Below are positions 35,373 to 44,428 of a stretch of 64,000 bases of DNA, piece by piece. The stretch is from Roseiarcus sp963737365 (GTDB lineage Bacteria; Pseudomonadota; Alphaproteobacteria; Rhizobiales; Beijerinckiaceae), in assembly GCA_963737365.1 (NCBI GenBank), contig CAVTSD010000001.1, positions 930,001 to 994,000 of the forward strand. The letters run 5' to 3'. Below the pieces are notes generated by a model. That model was given only the letters and a program-made list of their open reading frames with translations. It had not been told where the DNA came from and made no database searches. The translations under genes and the position numbers were made by a program. How positions within the stretch are numbered: the first letter of the stretch is position 1; each line of letters begins with the position of its first letter.

Positions 35373-36770
35373 TCAATTCGGCTTGGCCGGGGCGGCCGGA
35401 TCGGTCGGCGTTCCGGACGTCGCGGGCGCCGCGGCGGAGTCGCTTTTCACGGGGGCGGCGTCGGCCTTTACAGCCGGTTCCGGGTGCTTGACACCGTTCA
35501 ACAGGTCGATGGCCGCGGTGAGTTGCTTGTCGTCCTTCTCGTTCGGAGGGACATAGGCCTGGGAAGCCGAAGTATCTTCGGCGCCGTTGGCGAGATGCCC
35601 CTTGAGCGAGGCCTCGCCCTTCATGTCGTCCTTGCCCTTGAGGTCGTCAGGCACGTCCTCCAGCACCTTGATGTCAGGCTCGATCCCCTTGGCCTGAATC
35701 GATCGGCCCGAAGGCGTGTAGTATCGGGCCGTCGTGAGCCGGAGCGCGCCGTTCTCGCCGAGCGGCATGATCGTCTGCACCGAGCCCTTGCCGAACGACC
35801 GGGTGCCAATCAGCGTCGCGCGCTTATGGTCTTGCAAGGCGCCGGAGACGATTTCCGAGGCGGACGCCGAGCCGCCGTTGATCAAAACCACAACCGGTTT
35901 ACCCCCTGATAGGTCGCCGCCGGGCTTCGCGTCAAAGCGTTGGGTCTCATCGGGGGTGCGGCCGCGGGTCGAGACGATCTCGCCCCGGTCGACAAACGAA
36001 TTGACGACGTCGATCGACTGGTCAAGCAAGCCTCCCGGATTGTTGCGCAGATCCAGGATGTAGCCCTTGAATTTGTCGGCCGGGATCTCGCTGTGCAGCT
36101 TCTCCATGGCGCTCTTCAGGCCGTCGGCGGTTTGCTCGGTGAACTGGGTGATGCGGATGTAGCCGATGTCGCCATCCTCGACATGCGAGCGGACCGACTG
36201 GACATGGATGAGATCGCGGACGATGGTGAAATCCTTGACGTCCTTCTTCGGGCCGCGGACGATCTTGAGCTTCACCGGAGAATTGATCGAACCGCGCATT
36301 TTCTCGACCGCCTGATCGAGCGTCAGCCCCTGGGTCGAAGTGTCGTCGATGGCCGTTATGATGTCGCCCGAGAGCACGCCCGCCTTGGCGGCCGGCGTGT
36401 CGTCGATCGGGGTTACGACCTTGAGAAGTCCGTCTTCCTGCGTCACCTCGATGCCAAGGCCGCCGAACTCGCCCTTGGTCTGGACCTGCATATCGCGAAA
36501 CGCTTTGGCGTCCATGTAGCTTGAATGCGGATCGAGCGAAGACAGCATGCCGTTGATCGCGGCCTCGATCATCTTCGATTCATCTGGCTTCTCGACATAA
36601 TCGTTTCGGATCTTGTCGAACACATCGCCGAACAGATTAAGCTGCCGATAGGTGTCGGCGGTCGCAGCGTAAGCCGCCGGACTGATGAACATCAGCGCTT
36701 GCGGCGCTGTCGCCGCGGCTGCGGCTCCCAAAACGACTCCAACTCCCAAGTAACCAGCTTTACGAATCAT
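35373..36770 (-). CDS. ctpA: S41 family C-terminal processing protease, copy 1
   Basis: 465 residues from MIRKAGYLGVGVVLG; the frame is open further upstream but this ATG overlaps the envC stop as ATGA. TM/signal (5-24), PDZ about 100-180, catalytic S303, D314 and K328. The C-terminal tail (about 420-465) is Ala/Pro-rich and low-complexity, absent from copy 2. envC followed by ctpA is the usual order in Rhizobiales; the second copy is the unusual part. Confidence 0.95.
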   Translation of the reverse strand: MIRKAGYLGVGVVLGAAAAATAPQALMFISPAAYAATADTYRQLNLFGDVFDKIRNDYVEKPDESKMIEAAINGMLSSLDPHSSYMDAKAFRDMQVQTKGEFGGLGIEVTQEDGLLKVVTPIDDTPAAKAGVLSGDIITAIDDTSTQGLTLDQAVEKMRGSINSPVKLKIVRGPKKDVKDFTIVRDLIHVQSVRSHVEDGDIGYIRITQFTEQTADGLKSAMEKLHSEIPADKFKGYILDLRNNPGGLLDQSIDVVNSFVDRGEIVSTRGRTPDETQRFDAKPGGDLSGGKPVVVLINGGSASASEIVSGALQDHKRATLIGTRSFGKGSVQTIMPLGENGALRLTTARYYTPSGRSIQAKGIEPDIKVLEDVPDDLKGKDDMKGEASLKGHLANGAEDTSASQAYVPPNEKDDKQLTAAIDLLNGVKHPEPAVKADAAPVKSDSAAAPATSGTPTDPAAPAKPN

Positions 36771-38143
36771 CCGCGCGCCTTCTCGATGTCTGACGTTGCC
36801 CACCACGGCCCCGGATCGATTGCAGTTCCGTCCTTGCGAAGTTCTATATAGAGAACCGGCCGCCCCGCGCCAACTGCGGCCGTCGTCGCCATGCGAGCGG
36901 ACCCGTCGCCCATTACGCCGACCGGTTCTCCCGCCAGTACGAACTCGCCGGATTGAACATTGATTCGATCCATCCCGGCAAGCAAGATATAGTATCCCCC
37001 GCCCGCGTCGATTATCAAGAGTTGGCCGTAAGTCCGGTATGTTCCGGCGAACAGCACCGCGCCGTCCGCCGGCGCGGAGACGGTTGCTGCGGCAGGCGTC
37101 GCCAAAGAGACCCCTCGCTCGGTCCCTCCAAAGCCGTCCGATGAACCAAAGGTCTTCAGGATCGCGCCCGCGGCGGGCAGCGGCACCCGCCCTTTTGTAT
37201 CGGCGAAGGCGATTTCGGGCTTGAGGCGCGCAGTCGGTGCGCCCTGAGCGGCTTGCGCTCGCGCCTCGATTTCGTTCGCCTCAGCAACCTCGCTCGCATG
37301 GGCTGCCGCTGCCGAGGCCTTGCGCACGGCGGCTTCGCTGTCGATCCTTGCGATGAGATCCTTGAGCGACCCCGCTTTTTTGGCCAGTTCGGCCGCGCGC
37401 TGCTGCTGCGAGCCCAGCGCGTCCTGCGCCGAAGCCAGAGACTGCTGGCGCGCGTCAATGAGCGCCCCAAGGCGCGTTTTGTCGGCCGCCAGCGCCTTGC
37501 CTTTCTCAGTCAGGTCGTCGCGCTCCCGCGCAATTGACTCGCGAGTTTTAGCGAGCTCGTCGAGATCCCGCCGAGCCGCTTCGATTTCTGATTTCAGCTC
37601 CGGAATGAGGGCGCCCATAACGGTCGCCGCGCGCACAGCCTCCGACATGTCGTTTGGTTTGACGAGAATGGCGGGGGGAGGGTTGCTTCCCATTCGCTGG
37701 AGGGCGGCCAGTACGTCAGCGATCACGCCGCGTCGGCGGTCGAGCGAACGCGAGAGTTCTTCGGCAGTTGCGTTGAGGCCCAACAATCTATCCGCAGCCG
37801 CCGCGGCCCCGCGCTCGGCGTCCTGCACCTTTGCGGTTGTCTCGATGAGCGCCTCAGAAAGGCGCGCCCGATCGGCGCGAACAGAGTCAATTTCGGTTTC
37901 GATCGCCCGCCGCTGCTCGTCCGACTGGCGCAAAGTGTCCTCTACGCCGTGGAGCTCCATTTCCTTGTCCGCACGCTGCGGATCAGATCCCTCTTTATCC
38001 GCGTCCTGCTGATCAGTCGCGACGGGGGGATTCGACGCGGCAGGGTCAGCGAGCGCGCCGCACGAACCAAAGCAGGCAGCCAAGACGGCCGCTCCCGCTC
38101 GATATGTCCATGTACGCCTTCGGTGCACAGGAGCATGGATCAT
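36767..38143 (-). CDS. envC: EnvC-like murein hydrolase activator (degenerate M23 domain)
   Basis: About 458 residues from ATG 38143, which gives an N-terminal signal peptide (RAGAAVLAACFGSCGALA); the frame opens further to 38203. A long coiled coil covers about 60-300. The C-terminal LytM/M23 domain is non-catalytic: where active enzymes have IDHGNGY...YAHL it reads IIDAGGGYYILLAGM, and the HxH zinc ligands are missing. This is the EnvC mode, activating an amidase at the division site. Translationally coupled to ctpA. Confidence 0.9.
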   Translation of the reverse strand: MIHAPVHRRRTWTYRAGAAVLAACFGSCGALADPAASNPPVATDQQDADKEGSDPQRADKEMELHGVEDTLRQSDEQRRAIETEIDSVRADRARLSEALIETTAKVQDAERGAAAAADRLLGLNATAEELSRSLDRRRGVIADVLAALQRMGSNPPPAILVKPNDMSEAVRAATVMGALIPELKSEIEAARRDLDELAKTRESIARERDDLTEKGKALAADKTRLGALIDARQQSLASAQDALGSQQQRAAELAKKAGSLKDLIARIDSEAAVRKASAAAAHASEVAEANEIEARAQAAQGAPTARLKPEIAFADTKGRVPLPAAGAILKTFGSSDGFGGTERGVSLATPAAATVSAPADGAVLFAGTYRTYGQLLIIDAGGGYYILLAGMDRINVQSGEFVLAGEPVGVMGDGSARMATTAAVGAGRPVLYIELRKDGTAIDPGPWWATSDIEKARG

Positions 38144-38213
38144 CAAATCTAGGTAATATCTAGGCAGTTGGGACAGAATGTCCGTCCGGCTTACGGAAGT
38201 CATCGAGAGACTG

Positions 38214-38696
38214 TCAGCTGCGGTGATAGGGATGCCCGGCGAGGATTGTCATTGCCCGGTATAATTGCTCTCCCGCCATCACCCTGACCAACTGGTGGGG
38301 CCAGGTCATTCGGCCGAAACTCAGGACTCGATGCGCCACGACGCGGAGCGTCGGGTCGAGGCCGTCAGGGCCGCCGATCGCGACGGCATAGGCGGGTCGC
38401 GACGCGTCACGCTCCCGGCCAATGTCGGCGGCCCATTCCTCACTGCTCGCCGACGGCCCCTGCTCGTCAAGCAAAACCAAAGCCCCACTCCTAGGCGCTG
38501 CCGCGAGGATTGCCGCGGCTTCTTCGCTTCGCCTTTCCTCCGGCCGGCGCAAGCGTGATTCGACGATCTCGCGCAAGTCGACCCCGACCAGACCCGCGCC
38601 CCGCGCGCTCTGCGTCAGTCGCTCGAAGTAACGATCGAACAGCAGCCGCTCCGGCCCCGCCTTCAGTCTGCCCACGCAAATCAGCGCGAGACGCAT
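38214..38696 (-). CDS. rlmH: 23S rRNA (pseudouridine1915-N3)-methyltransferase RlmH
   Basis: 160-residue SPOUT methyltransferase. The SAM knot includes VLLDEQGPSASSEEWA and AIGGPDGLDP, and the C-terminus LSFGRMTWPHQLVRVMAGEQLYRAMTI-type sequence ends with the RlmH-specific GHPYHR. Between rsfS and envC, the widespread order. The start at 38696 is the family start. Confidence 0.97.
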   Translation of the reverse strand: MRLALICVGRLKAGPERLLFDRYFERLTQSARGAGLVGVDLREIVESRLRRPEERRSEEAAAILAAAPRSGALVLLDEQGPSASSEEWAADIGRERDASRPAYAVAIGGPDGLDPTLRVVAHRVLSFGRMTWPHQLVRVMAGEQLYRAMTILAGHPYHRS

Positions 38697-38714
38697 GCTC
38701 CGATTTCAGCCGCT

Positions 38715-39152
38715 TCAGCTCTTGACGACTTCGCCAGGCCGATCTGCGCTCCACATCTTCTCAAGGTTATAAAACCGGCGAACATCTGGACGGAAGACGT
38801 GCACGATCGCATTTTGCGCATCGAGCAGGACCCAGTCGCAAAGCGGCATTCCTTCAACTTTCGGCGAGGGATAACCGGCCTCTCGGCAGGCTTTCACCAC
38901 CCGATCGGCGATGGCGCCGACGTGCACGCTCGAGCGCCCTGAAGCGATGATCATCCGGTCTGCCAGCGTGGTCCGGCCGGATAGGTCAATCGAGACAATG
39001 TCGTCGGCCTTTGCGTCCTCAAGCCCCTCAATGATGATTTGCAATAGCACGTCCGCTCTTCGCGCATTCCCGGAGACGGCCGGGGTGCCGACGGCGGTCG
39101 CCGCAGGGTTGGGCGTCAAGCTCAGCGTTGCATTCCTCTCAGGCAGGGTCAA
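38715..39152 (-). CDS. rsfS: Ribosomal silencing factor RsfS
   Basis: 145 residues; binds L14 and blocks subunit joining in slow growth. Family signatures: DIVSIDLSGRTTLADRMIIASGRS, VKVEGMPLCDWVLLDAQNAIVHVF and YNLEKMW. The N-terminal 25 residues are not conserved, and the true start may be later. nadD, the usual upstream neighbour, is absent. Confidence 0.94.
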   Translation of the reverse strand: MTLPERNATLSLTPNPAATAVGTPAVSGNARRADVLLQIIIEGLEDAKADDIVSIDLSGRTTLADRMIIASGRSSVHVGAIADRVVKACREAGYPSPKVEGMPLCDWVLLDAQNAIVHVFRPDVRRFYNLEKMWSADRPGEVVKS

Positions 39153-39547
39153 TTCGCGCCTGCGCGAAGAGAAACATGCGACCTACGGCGGCGCATTTCA
39201 AGCTCGCCCTTCGGGAGAGTATTTACATTGTCAACGAGACTTTATCGGTACGTTCAGCCGAGCCGCATTTTGGGCCGGCTCGTGCCGGTGGTCAGCCTTC
39301 ATCAGCGCGAATCGGCTGTCGCCCCATCAGCAAGGGGCGGTCGGTGATACCCCGCCAGATAAACCAGCCGCGAGCTTGAATGCATCAGTCGCCGCTCCGT
39401 GATCCGGCTTGGCGCCCCACAAGAGCGGGTTAAGCTTTGAGGATTTGTCAATGTCACGAAAGAGCTTAATTGGCCGATCGAATGGCTCGGGCCGATAGCT
39501 TGCGCTCGCGGATCATGCGCGGTAACTAATCTCACAGCCCGTTCAAC
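39153..39547. other. rsfS-M23 divergent spacer
   Basis: 395 bp without a supported gene. It must carry the promoters of rsfS (minus) and the M23 protease (plus). In other Rhizobiales nadD lies in this place; I find no remnant of it. Confidence 0.55.
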
Positions 39548-41734
39548 TTGACGCGGGCGTCAAAAGCGGGCGAAACAACTGTTTTGACGACCTTGGCGGC
39601 TTCTTTTCAGCGGCTGGGCTCTCGCGGCGACCGCGCGACGGTTGGCCCAGATCTCGGAGTTGAGCCGCCGATACGACTAGGCGACGATCGGCTCGATCGC
39701 AATCAGCGGCGTCTCGCTTCGCTCAGATGGCTCGCCGGCGCGACGCTGGCTGGGCTCTGCGGCGTGACCCTGATCGGCGCGGCTCTGTACCTTGACCTCG
39801 ACAGCCAATACGATTTTGCCGAGGCGCCCGAATTTGTCGCGTCGCAGCCGTCGGCCAATTCCCAGGAAGCGGGGGTCAACCCCAGCAAGGGCGATCGGCT
39901 GCTCCGGCCGGTCGACATCGTCTCGGACAAACAGACGTTCAAGGCCCCGACGATCATCAAGGTCGGCGACAAGGAAGTTGTGAAGGCGCGCCCGTTCACC
40001 CGTCTCGAAACGACCTTGACCATGACTCCGACCGGGTTCGCCGACGCGGTGCCCCCGTTCAATCCGCTCAAGATCGTGAACGGCGGAACAGACGTCGCCG
40101 AGGCGCCGCCCGATCCAGGTCCAGTGCAGGACAGCGCGGAAGTTACGTTTCGCGTCGAGGACCTGAGTCCGAGCGACGAAGAGCAGATCTCAGGAGATTT
40201 GACGCAGGCTGAGGCCGAAGCCCAGGTTGTGGAAACGCTGAAAGCGCCGACCGAGAAGGCGGCTTCCCAACCGTTGCCGCCACAGCTCTTGTTGATGCGA
40301 ACGAGCCGGGCCGGCGAAGCCCTGCGCGAACTCTCCGCCTATGCGACCGTGGGCAACGTCAGCCCCAGTACGCCCTTTGCCTCGATCGAAGTGCGTATGA
40401 TTCCCGAGAACGTGAGCAACGTCGTCAAGGCGAGCCCCGACGACGCGTCGCCGAACGAGAAGCTTATTCAAATCCATCACGGTGAGAGCTTTGAGGACGT
40501 ACTCAAGGCCAATGGCGCAAGCCCGGACGCTGTGTCCGGCATTCTGGCCGCCTTCGGCGTCAAGCACGGCGAATCGCCGGTGAGCGAGGGGCAGAAGATC
40601 CTTCTCCTTCCCGAGGAGCCCGCCGTTCGCGGAGAGAAGCCAGGAATAGCCCGGATTTCGGTGTACGCCGACGACCAGCTCAGGGCGACGGTCGCGATCA
40701 CCGACAGCGGCGGATACAAGCAAGTCGCGCTGCGCGCGGCCCAGCCGCCTCGAAAGCCGAAAGCGCCAGACGACGAAGGCGTGAGCGGCGGCATGAGCCT
40801 CTATCAGAGCCTGTACGAGACGTCGCTCAAACAGGGGCTGCCGCGATCGATCATTGACGTCATGACGAGGGTGTTCGCCAACGATGTCGATTTCCAGCGC
40901 GCCACCGCGCCGGGCGATTCGGTTGAGGCGTTCTTCTCCGATCCCGACGACATCAACCCGCGGCCGGAGCTGCTGCGCGCTTCGTTGACGGTCCGGGATC
41001 AGACTTTCAAATATTACCGCTTCCAGACGCCCGACGACAACCTGGTCGACTTCTACGATGAGAACGGTCGCTCGATGCGCAAGTTCTTGGTGCGCAAGCC
41101 GATCGCCGACGGCGAGATAACCTCGCCATTCGGGATGCGCTATCATCCCATCCTGCACTATGCGCGTATGCATACCGGCGTTGATTGGGCGGCGCCCATC
41201 GGCACCCCGATCTACGCGGCGGGTAACGGCTCCATCATCAAGGCGGGGTGGGACGGCGGTTACGGACGGCGAGTTGAGATCCAGCACGCCAACGGCTACG
41301 TGACGACCTACAACCACATGTCCGGCTTCGGTCGCGGGATCGTCGAGGGGGGGCATGTCGTTCAAGGCCAAACTGTTGGCTATCTTGGTGATTCCGGCCT
41401 GGCGACGGGCCCGCACCTCCATTACGAGGTGATCATCAACGGCAACTTCGTCGACCCGATGGCGATCAAACTGCCGCGCACGCGTGAGTTTGACGGAAGA
41501 ATGCTGGCGGCGTTCAAGCGCGAGCGCGACCGCATCGACCAGCTCATGGGCGAGGCTCCATCCGCCGTGGCGATGTCGGCTGAGAAGTCCGCGTCCACAT
41601 CATCTCCGACCACGGAATCTCAGGCGAACGCGACCACAAATCCGACGCTGCCGCCTGAAGAGAATTCCAGCGCGGCGCGAACCTCCGCTGGCGCCAAGCC
41701 AGTCGCCCGCAATTCGGCAAGCGACCAGGACTGA
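39548..41734 (+). CDS. M23 family metallo-endopeptidase, membrane-anchored
   Basis: 728 residues. One TM helix (about 62-82), a long periplasmic linker, a LysM/OapA-like region (about 310-360, IHHGESFEDVLKANG), and the C-terminal M23 domain (about 520-650). Zinc ligands look intact: H in MHTGVDWAAP with preceding GMRYHPIL, and the HxH in GPHLHYEV. So this is an active cell-wall endopeptidase, unlike EnvC. The tail is Ser/Thr/Ala-rich. The last 115 bp overlap gluQ on the other strand. Confidence 0.92.
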   Translation: MTRASKAGETTVLTTLAASFQRLGSRGDRATVGPDLGVEPPIRLGDDRLDRNQRRLASLRWLAGATLAGLCGVTLIGAALYLDLDSQYDFAEAPEFVASQPSANSQEAGVNPSKGDRLLRPVDIVSDKQTFKAPTIIKVGDKEVVKARPFTRLETTLTMTPTGFADAVPPFNPLKIVNGGTDVAEAPPDPGPVQDSAEVTFRVEDLSPSDEEQISGDLTQAEAEAQVVETLKAPTEKAASQPLPPQLLLMRTSRAGEALRELSAYATVGNVSPSTPFASIEVRMIPENVSNVVKASPDDASPNEKLIQIHHGESFEDVLKANGASPDAVSGILAAFGVKHGESPVSEGQKILLLPEEPAVRGEKPGIARISVYADDQLRATVAITDSGGYKQVALRAAQPPRKPKAPDDEGVSGGMSLYQSLYETSLKQGLPRSIIDVMTRVFANDVDFQRATAPGDSVEAFFSDPDDINPRPELLRASLTVRDQTFKYYRFQTPDDNLVDFYDENGRSMRKFLVRKPIADGEITSPFGMRYHPILHYARMHTGVDWAAPIGTPIYAAGNGSIIKAGWDGGYGRRVEIQHANGYVTTYNHMSGFGRGIVEGGHVVQGQTVGYLGDSGLATGPHLHYEVIINGNFVDPMAIKLPRTREFDGRMLAAFKRERDRIDQLMGEAPSAVAMSAEKSASTSSPTTESQANATTNPTLPPEENSSAARTSAGAKPVARNSASDQD

Positions 41735-42519
41735 CGGCTTTTCGATAGTTTTTCTCCGGCCTGATCGAGAACGAGCCGGTGGTGCCGATAGCGCGGCTCG
41801 GCAAGGCCGAGCGATGCCTGCAGCAGGCGGTGGACCGAGGTCGCCGCAAACAGGTCGCGTCCCCGCACGACGTCGGTCACGCCCTGAAGCGCGTCATCGA
41901 CCACCACTGCCAAGTGGTAGCTTGCCGCCAGATCCCGCCCTCGAAGGACAACGTCGCCCCAGGCCTCCGGCGCCGCTCGATGCCGCTTGGGAATGGCCCC
42001 TTCGCCATATTCGGTCCAGCTCAAACGCGCGGGCCCTGCGTCGACTGCGCGCCGCATGCTGAGTCGGAACGCGGCCTTGTCGCCGCGAGCGAGGCGGTCG
42101 CGCGCCTCACCCGCAGAAAGCACGCGGCAGGTTCCGGAATAGAGCGGCGAGCCGTCGGGATCGCGCTGACCATTCGAGGCTCGCGCGATCTCGGACCGGC
42201 TGCAAAAGCACGGGTAGACCAGCCCGCGCTGGTCGAGGCTCGCGAGCGCCGCCGCGTAATCGTCGCCATGCTCGCTCTGCCGGCGTGGCGGCGGAAAGCG
42301 AAGCCCAAGCCAGGCGAGGTCGTTGACAATGGCGGCCTCGAATTGCGGTTTGCAACGCGTGCGGTCTAAATCTTCGATGCGCAGCAGCACGCGGCCTTTG
42401 GTTTCGGCAGCGATGCGGTCATTCATCAGCGCCGAATAGGCGTGGCCGAGATGGAGCGCCCCGTTTGGCGACGGCGCGAAGCGGAGAACCGGGGCGGTTG
42501 CAAGGATTTCATCGGCCAT
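41620..42519 (-). CDS. gluQ: Glutamyl-Q tRNA(Asp) synthetase
   Basis: 299 residues from MADEILATAP. A truncated GluRS-like enzyme that glutamylates queuosine at position 34 of tRNA-Asp. HIGH motif APSPNGALHLGHA near residue 14, zinc-binding CFCSR with a later CRV, and KLSKS-type GEKLSKSRQ near residue 258. No anticodon-binding domain, which distinguishes it from GltX. The start overlaps the alkA-like start head-to-head; its 3' end runs 115 bp into the M23 gene. Confidence 0.94.
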   Translation of the reverse strand: MADEILATAPVLRFAPSPNGALHLGHAYSALMNDRIAAETKGRVLLRIEDLDRTRCKPQFEAAIVNDLAWLGLRFPPPRRQSEHGDDYAAALASLDQRGLVYPCFCSRSEIARASNGQRDPDGSPLYSGTCRVLSAGEARDRLARGDKAAFRLSMRRAVDAGPARLSWTEYGEGAIPKRHRAAPEAWGDVVLRGRDLAASYHLAVVVDDALQGVTDVVRGRDLFAATSVHRLLQASLGLAEPRYRHHRLVLDQAGEKLSKSRQSWSLAELRATGLAPAEVRAALEFSSGGSVGFVVAFA

Positions 42520-43264
42520 GGGGGCGAAGCGATTACCTAACCCGGGCGTCCGAGCAACCCGGCGCGTCAAACGTCGCCCAGCGAAGAGACGAATCTATCA
42601 CCCAGGTCCCCCGATCGACGACGAGGCGACCTTGCGAGACGCTGCCGAGCGCCTTCGCGCCAAAGACCCGGAGCTCATCGAGCGCCTGACGGCGATCGGC
42701 GGGCCGCCGCCTCTTCGCCGCAGGGAGGCGGGCTTTGCGGGGCTGGCTGCAATCATCGTCGCGCAGCAGGTGTCGACGGCCAGCGCGACGGCGATTTTCG
42801 GGCGCCTGCAGGCATGCATCGTTCCGCTCGAGGCGGCTGAAATCGCCAAGGCGACGGAAGAGGACTTGCGCGCCTGCGGTTTGTCGAACGCGAAAATCCG
42901 CGCTCTGCGCGCGCTTGCGCAAGCGATCGTGGAGGGCGGACTCGATCTCAAGGGTCTTGCCGAACTCGACGCTGAGGAGGCGCACAAGACGCTGGTCGCG
43001 GTCAAAGGGATCGGTCCATGGACGGCCGACATTTTCCTCCTGTTTTGCCTCGGCCACCCGGACGCTTTCCCCGCTGGCGATCTGGCCCTGCAGGAAGCCG
43101 CCAAGGTGGCCCTGAACCTGAAGCGCCGACCCGACGTCGCGCGGCTCGAGCGGATCGCCGAACGCTGGCGCCCGCTGAGAGGCGTCGCCGCCCGCATGCT
43201 CTGGGCCTATTATCGGGGCGTCAAGGCGCGCTCGGGGATGGCTCTTGCCGACGGTTCGGGATAA
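42518..43264 (+). CDS. AlkA-type DNA-3-methyladenine glycosylase (HhH-GPD)
   Basis: Up to 248 residues. The HhH-GPD domain is clear: GFAGLAAIIVAQQVSTASATAI, the hairpin LVAVKGIGPWTADIFLLF, then catalytic Asp in PAGDLALQEAA. The start is uncertain: the ATG at 42518 shares its ATG/CAT bases with the gluQ start, and the first about 30 residues are very basic and not family-like; TTG at 42632 is an alternative. Excises alkylated purines in base-excision repair. Confidence 0.9.
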   Translation: MGAKRLPNPGVRATRRVKRRPAKRRIYHPGPPIDDEATLRDAAERLRAKDPELIERLTAIGGPPPLRRREAGFAGLAAIIVAQQVSTASATAIFGRLQACIVPLEAAEIAKATEEDLRACGLSNAKIRALRALAQAIVEGGLDLKGLAELDAEEAHKTLVAVKGIGPWTADIFLLFCLGHPDAFPAGDLALQEAAKVALNLKRRPDVARLERIAERWRPLRGVAARMLWAYYRGVKARSGMALADGSG

Positions 43265-43297
43265 GTCAGGTCCGACCATTCCCGGAGCCTATGTCTA

Positions 43298-43993
43298 ATG
43301 AGCGCCGCCCTGGACGGACCCCGCATCCCGGCGGCCGCCGGCCGAACCAGCCAGCTGGTCGTGTTCCTGCATGGCTACGGCGCGGACGGCAATGATCTCA
43401 TCGAGCTTGGCCGCCAATGGCGCTCCCTTATGCCGGAGGCCGCCTTTGTCTCGCCCCACGCGCCCGATCGCGCTCCCGGAGCGCCGATGGGCCGGCAATG
43501 GTTTCCGCTTTCCAACCGGTCGCCGGAAGATGCCACAGGCGGCGGCGAACGCTGGACGGGCGCGGTCAACGCGCGTGGCGCGATCGACGCGTTTCTCGAC
43601 GCCGAGCTCAAGCGGCTCGGCCTAGACGATTCGAAACTGGCGCTCGTTGGGTTCAGCCAAGGTTCTATGATGGCGCTGCATGTCGGACTGCGTCGTCCGC
43701 GCGCGCCGGCGGCCATTCTTGGCTTTTCCGGCCTCTTGATCAGCCCCGAGCATCTCGGCGAAGCGACGGCGCGCGACGCGCGCGGCGCAGCGCCGCCCAT
43801 CCTGCTCGTCCACGGCGATCAGGATCCGATGATCCCGTTCGACGCGATGTTCATGGCCGCGGAAGCGCTCGCCGGAGCGTCAATTCCGACCCAGTGGCAC
43901 CTCTCGCTTGGGATCGGGCATGGGATCGACGCCGAGGGTTTGCGCCAGGGCGGCCTTTTCCTCGCCAAGGCGTTCGCCGATCGAAGGCGCTAG
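43298..43993 (+). CDS. Phospholipase/carboxylesterase family alpha/beta hydrolase
   Basis: 231 residues. VFLHGYGADGNDLIELGRQW at the N-terminus, nucleophile Ser in GFSQGSMMALHVGL (about 116-129), acid in VHGDQDPMIPFDAM and His in GIGHGIDAEGL. This is the cytoplasmic esterase group that includes bacterial acyl-protein-thioesterase-like enzymes; the actual substrate is unknown. Follows the glycosylase gene by 33 bp. Confidence 0.92.
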   Translation: MSAALDGPRIPAAAGRTSQLVVFLHGYGADGNDLIELGRQWRSLMPEAAFVSPHAPDRAPGAPMGRQWFPLSNRSPEDATGGGERWTGAVNARGAIDAFLDAELKRLGLDDSKLALVGFSQGSMMALHVGLRRPRAPAAILGFSGLLISPEHLGEATARDARGAAPPILLVHGDQDPMIPFDAMFMAAEALAGASIPTQWHLSLGIGHGIDAEGLRQGGLFLAKAFADRRR

Positions 43994-44005
43994 CTGTAAT
44001 ATACT

Positions 44006-44020
44006 TTAACAAGGTGTTAA
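44006..44020. promoter_or_regulatory. CtrA box 1 (TTAA-N7-TTAA)
   Basis: TTAA (44006-44009), CAAGGTG, TTAA (44017-44020): exact match to the CtrA consensus. It lies just downstream of the esterase gene and about 430 bp before the next gene. Confidence 0.6.
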
Positions 44021-44413
44021 TACTACTACGCCGGCGCCCCATTTGGGTTTTCTTGGCTTGTGGCGGTTTTGCTTTGAAAACCTCGATTATGAGGGTTTGA
44101 TTTCCTTGGATTTCCTTGGAATCTCTCGTCCGAAACGTGACTTATCAATGAGTTACGAGGAAAAAATCGCGGAAAGTTTTTCTTGCCCGCTTTTGCCTCG
44201 GGAGAACTTCAAAACAGGATTGTCGGACGCGGCGTCGTAAGATTGCTCATGGGGCAAGCTTAGCCTTATTTCCGATTTACAGCAACAGATTGTCGTCCCA
44301 CGCGCTCCGTTCCGCGTGCAAATTCGGGCCGGAAAGCCAAACCGCGGCTCCTCTCTCCGCTCGCTTTCGTTGCGAAGTGTGACGGGCGTCACAGCGCGCA
44401 GCCCGGGACGGCG

Positions 44414-44428
44414 TTAACTATGCGTTAA
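44414..44428 (+). promoter_or_regulatory. CtrA box 2 (TTAA-N7-TTAA) before the exported protein gene
   Basis: TTAA (44414-44417), CTATGCG, TTAA (44425-44428), 22 bp before the ATG at 44451. The exact consensus and promoter-proximal place make it the better of the two candidates for a working site. Confidence 0.65.

Noticed and set aside
40190..41422. 410-codon open frame antisense to the M23 protease
   Set aside because: Shadow of a GC-rich gene; Arg/Val/Asp-rich composition typical of such frames and no domain.
39548..41734. M23 protein as a second non-catalytic EnvC-like factor
   Set aside because: Its zinc-binding motifs (HTGVDW region and HLH) are intact, so it is an active endopeptidase.
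44043..44240. 65-codon open frame in the CtrA-box spacer
   Set aside because: AT-rich spacer sequence with no family resemblance; start lacks a ribosome-binding site.
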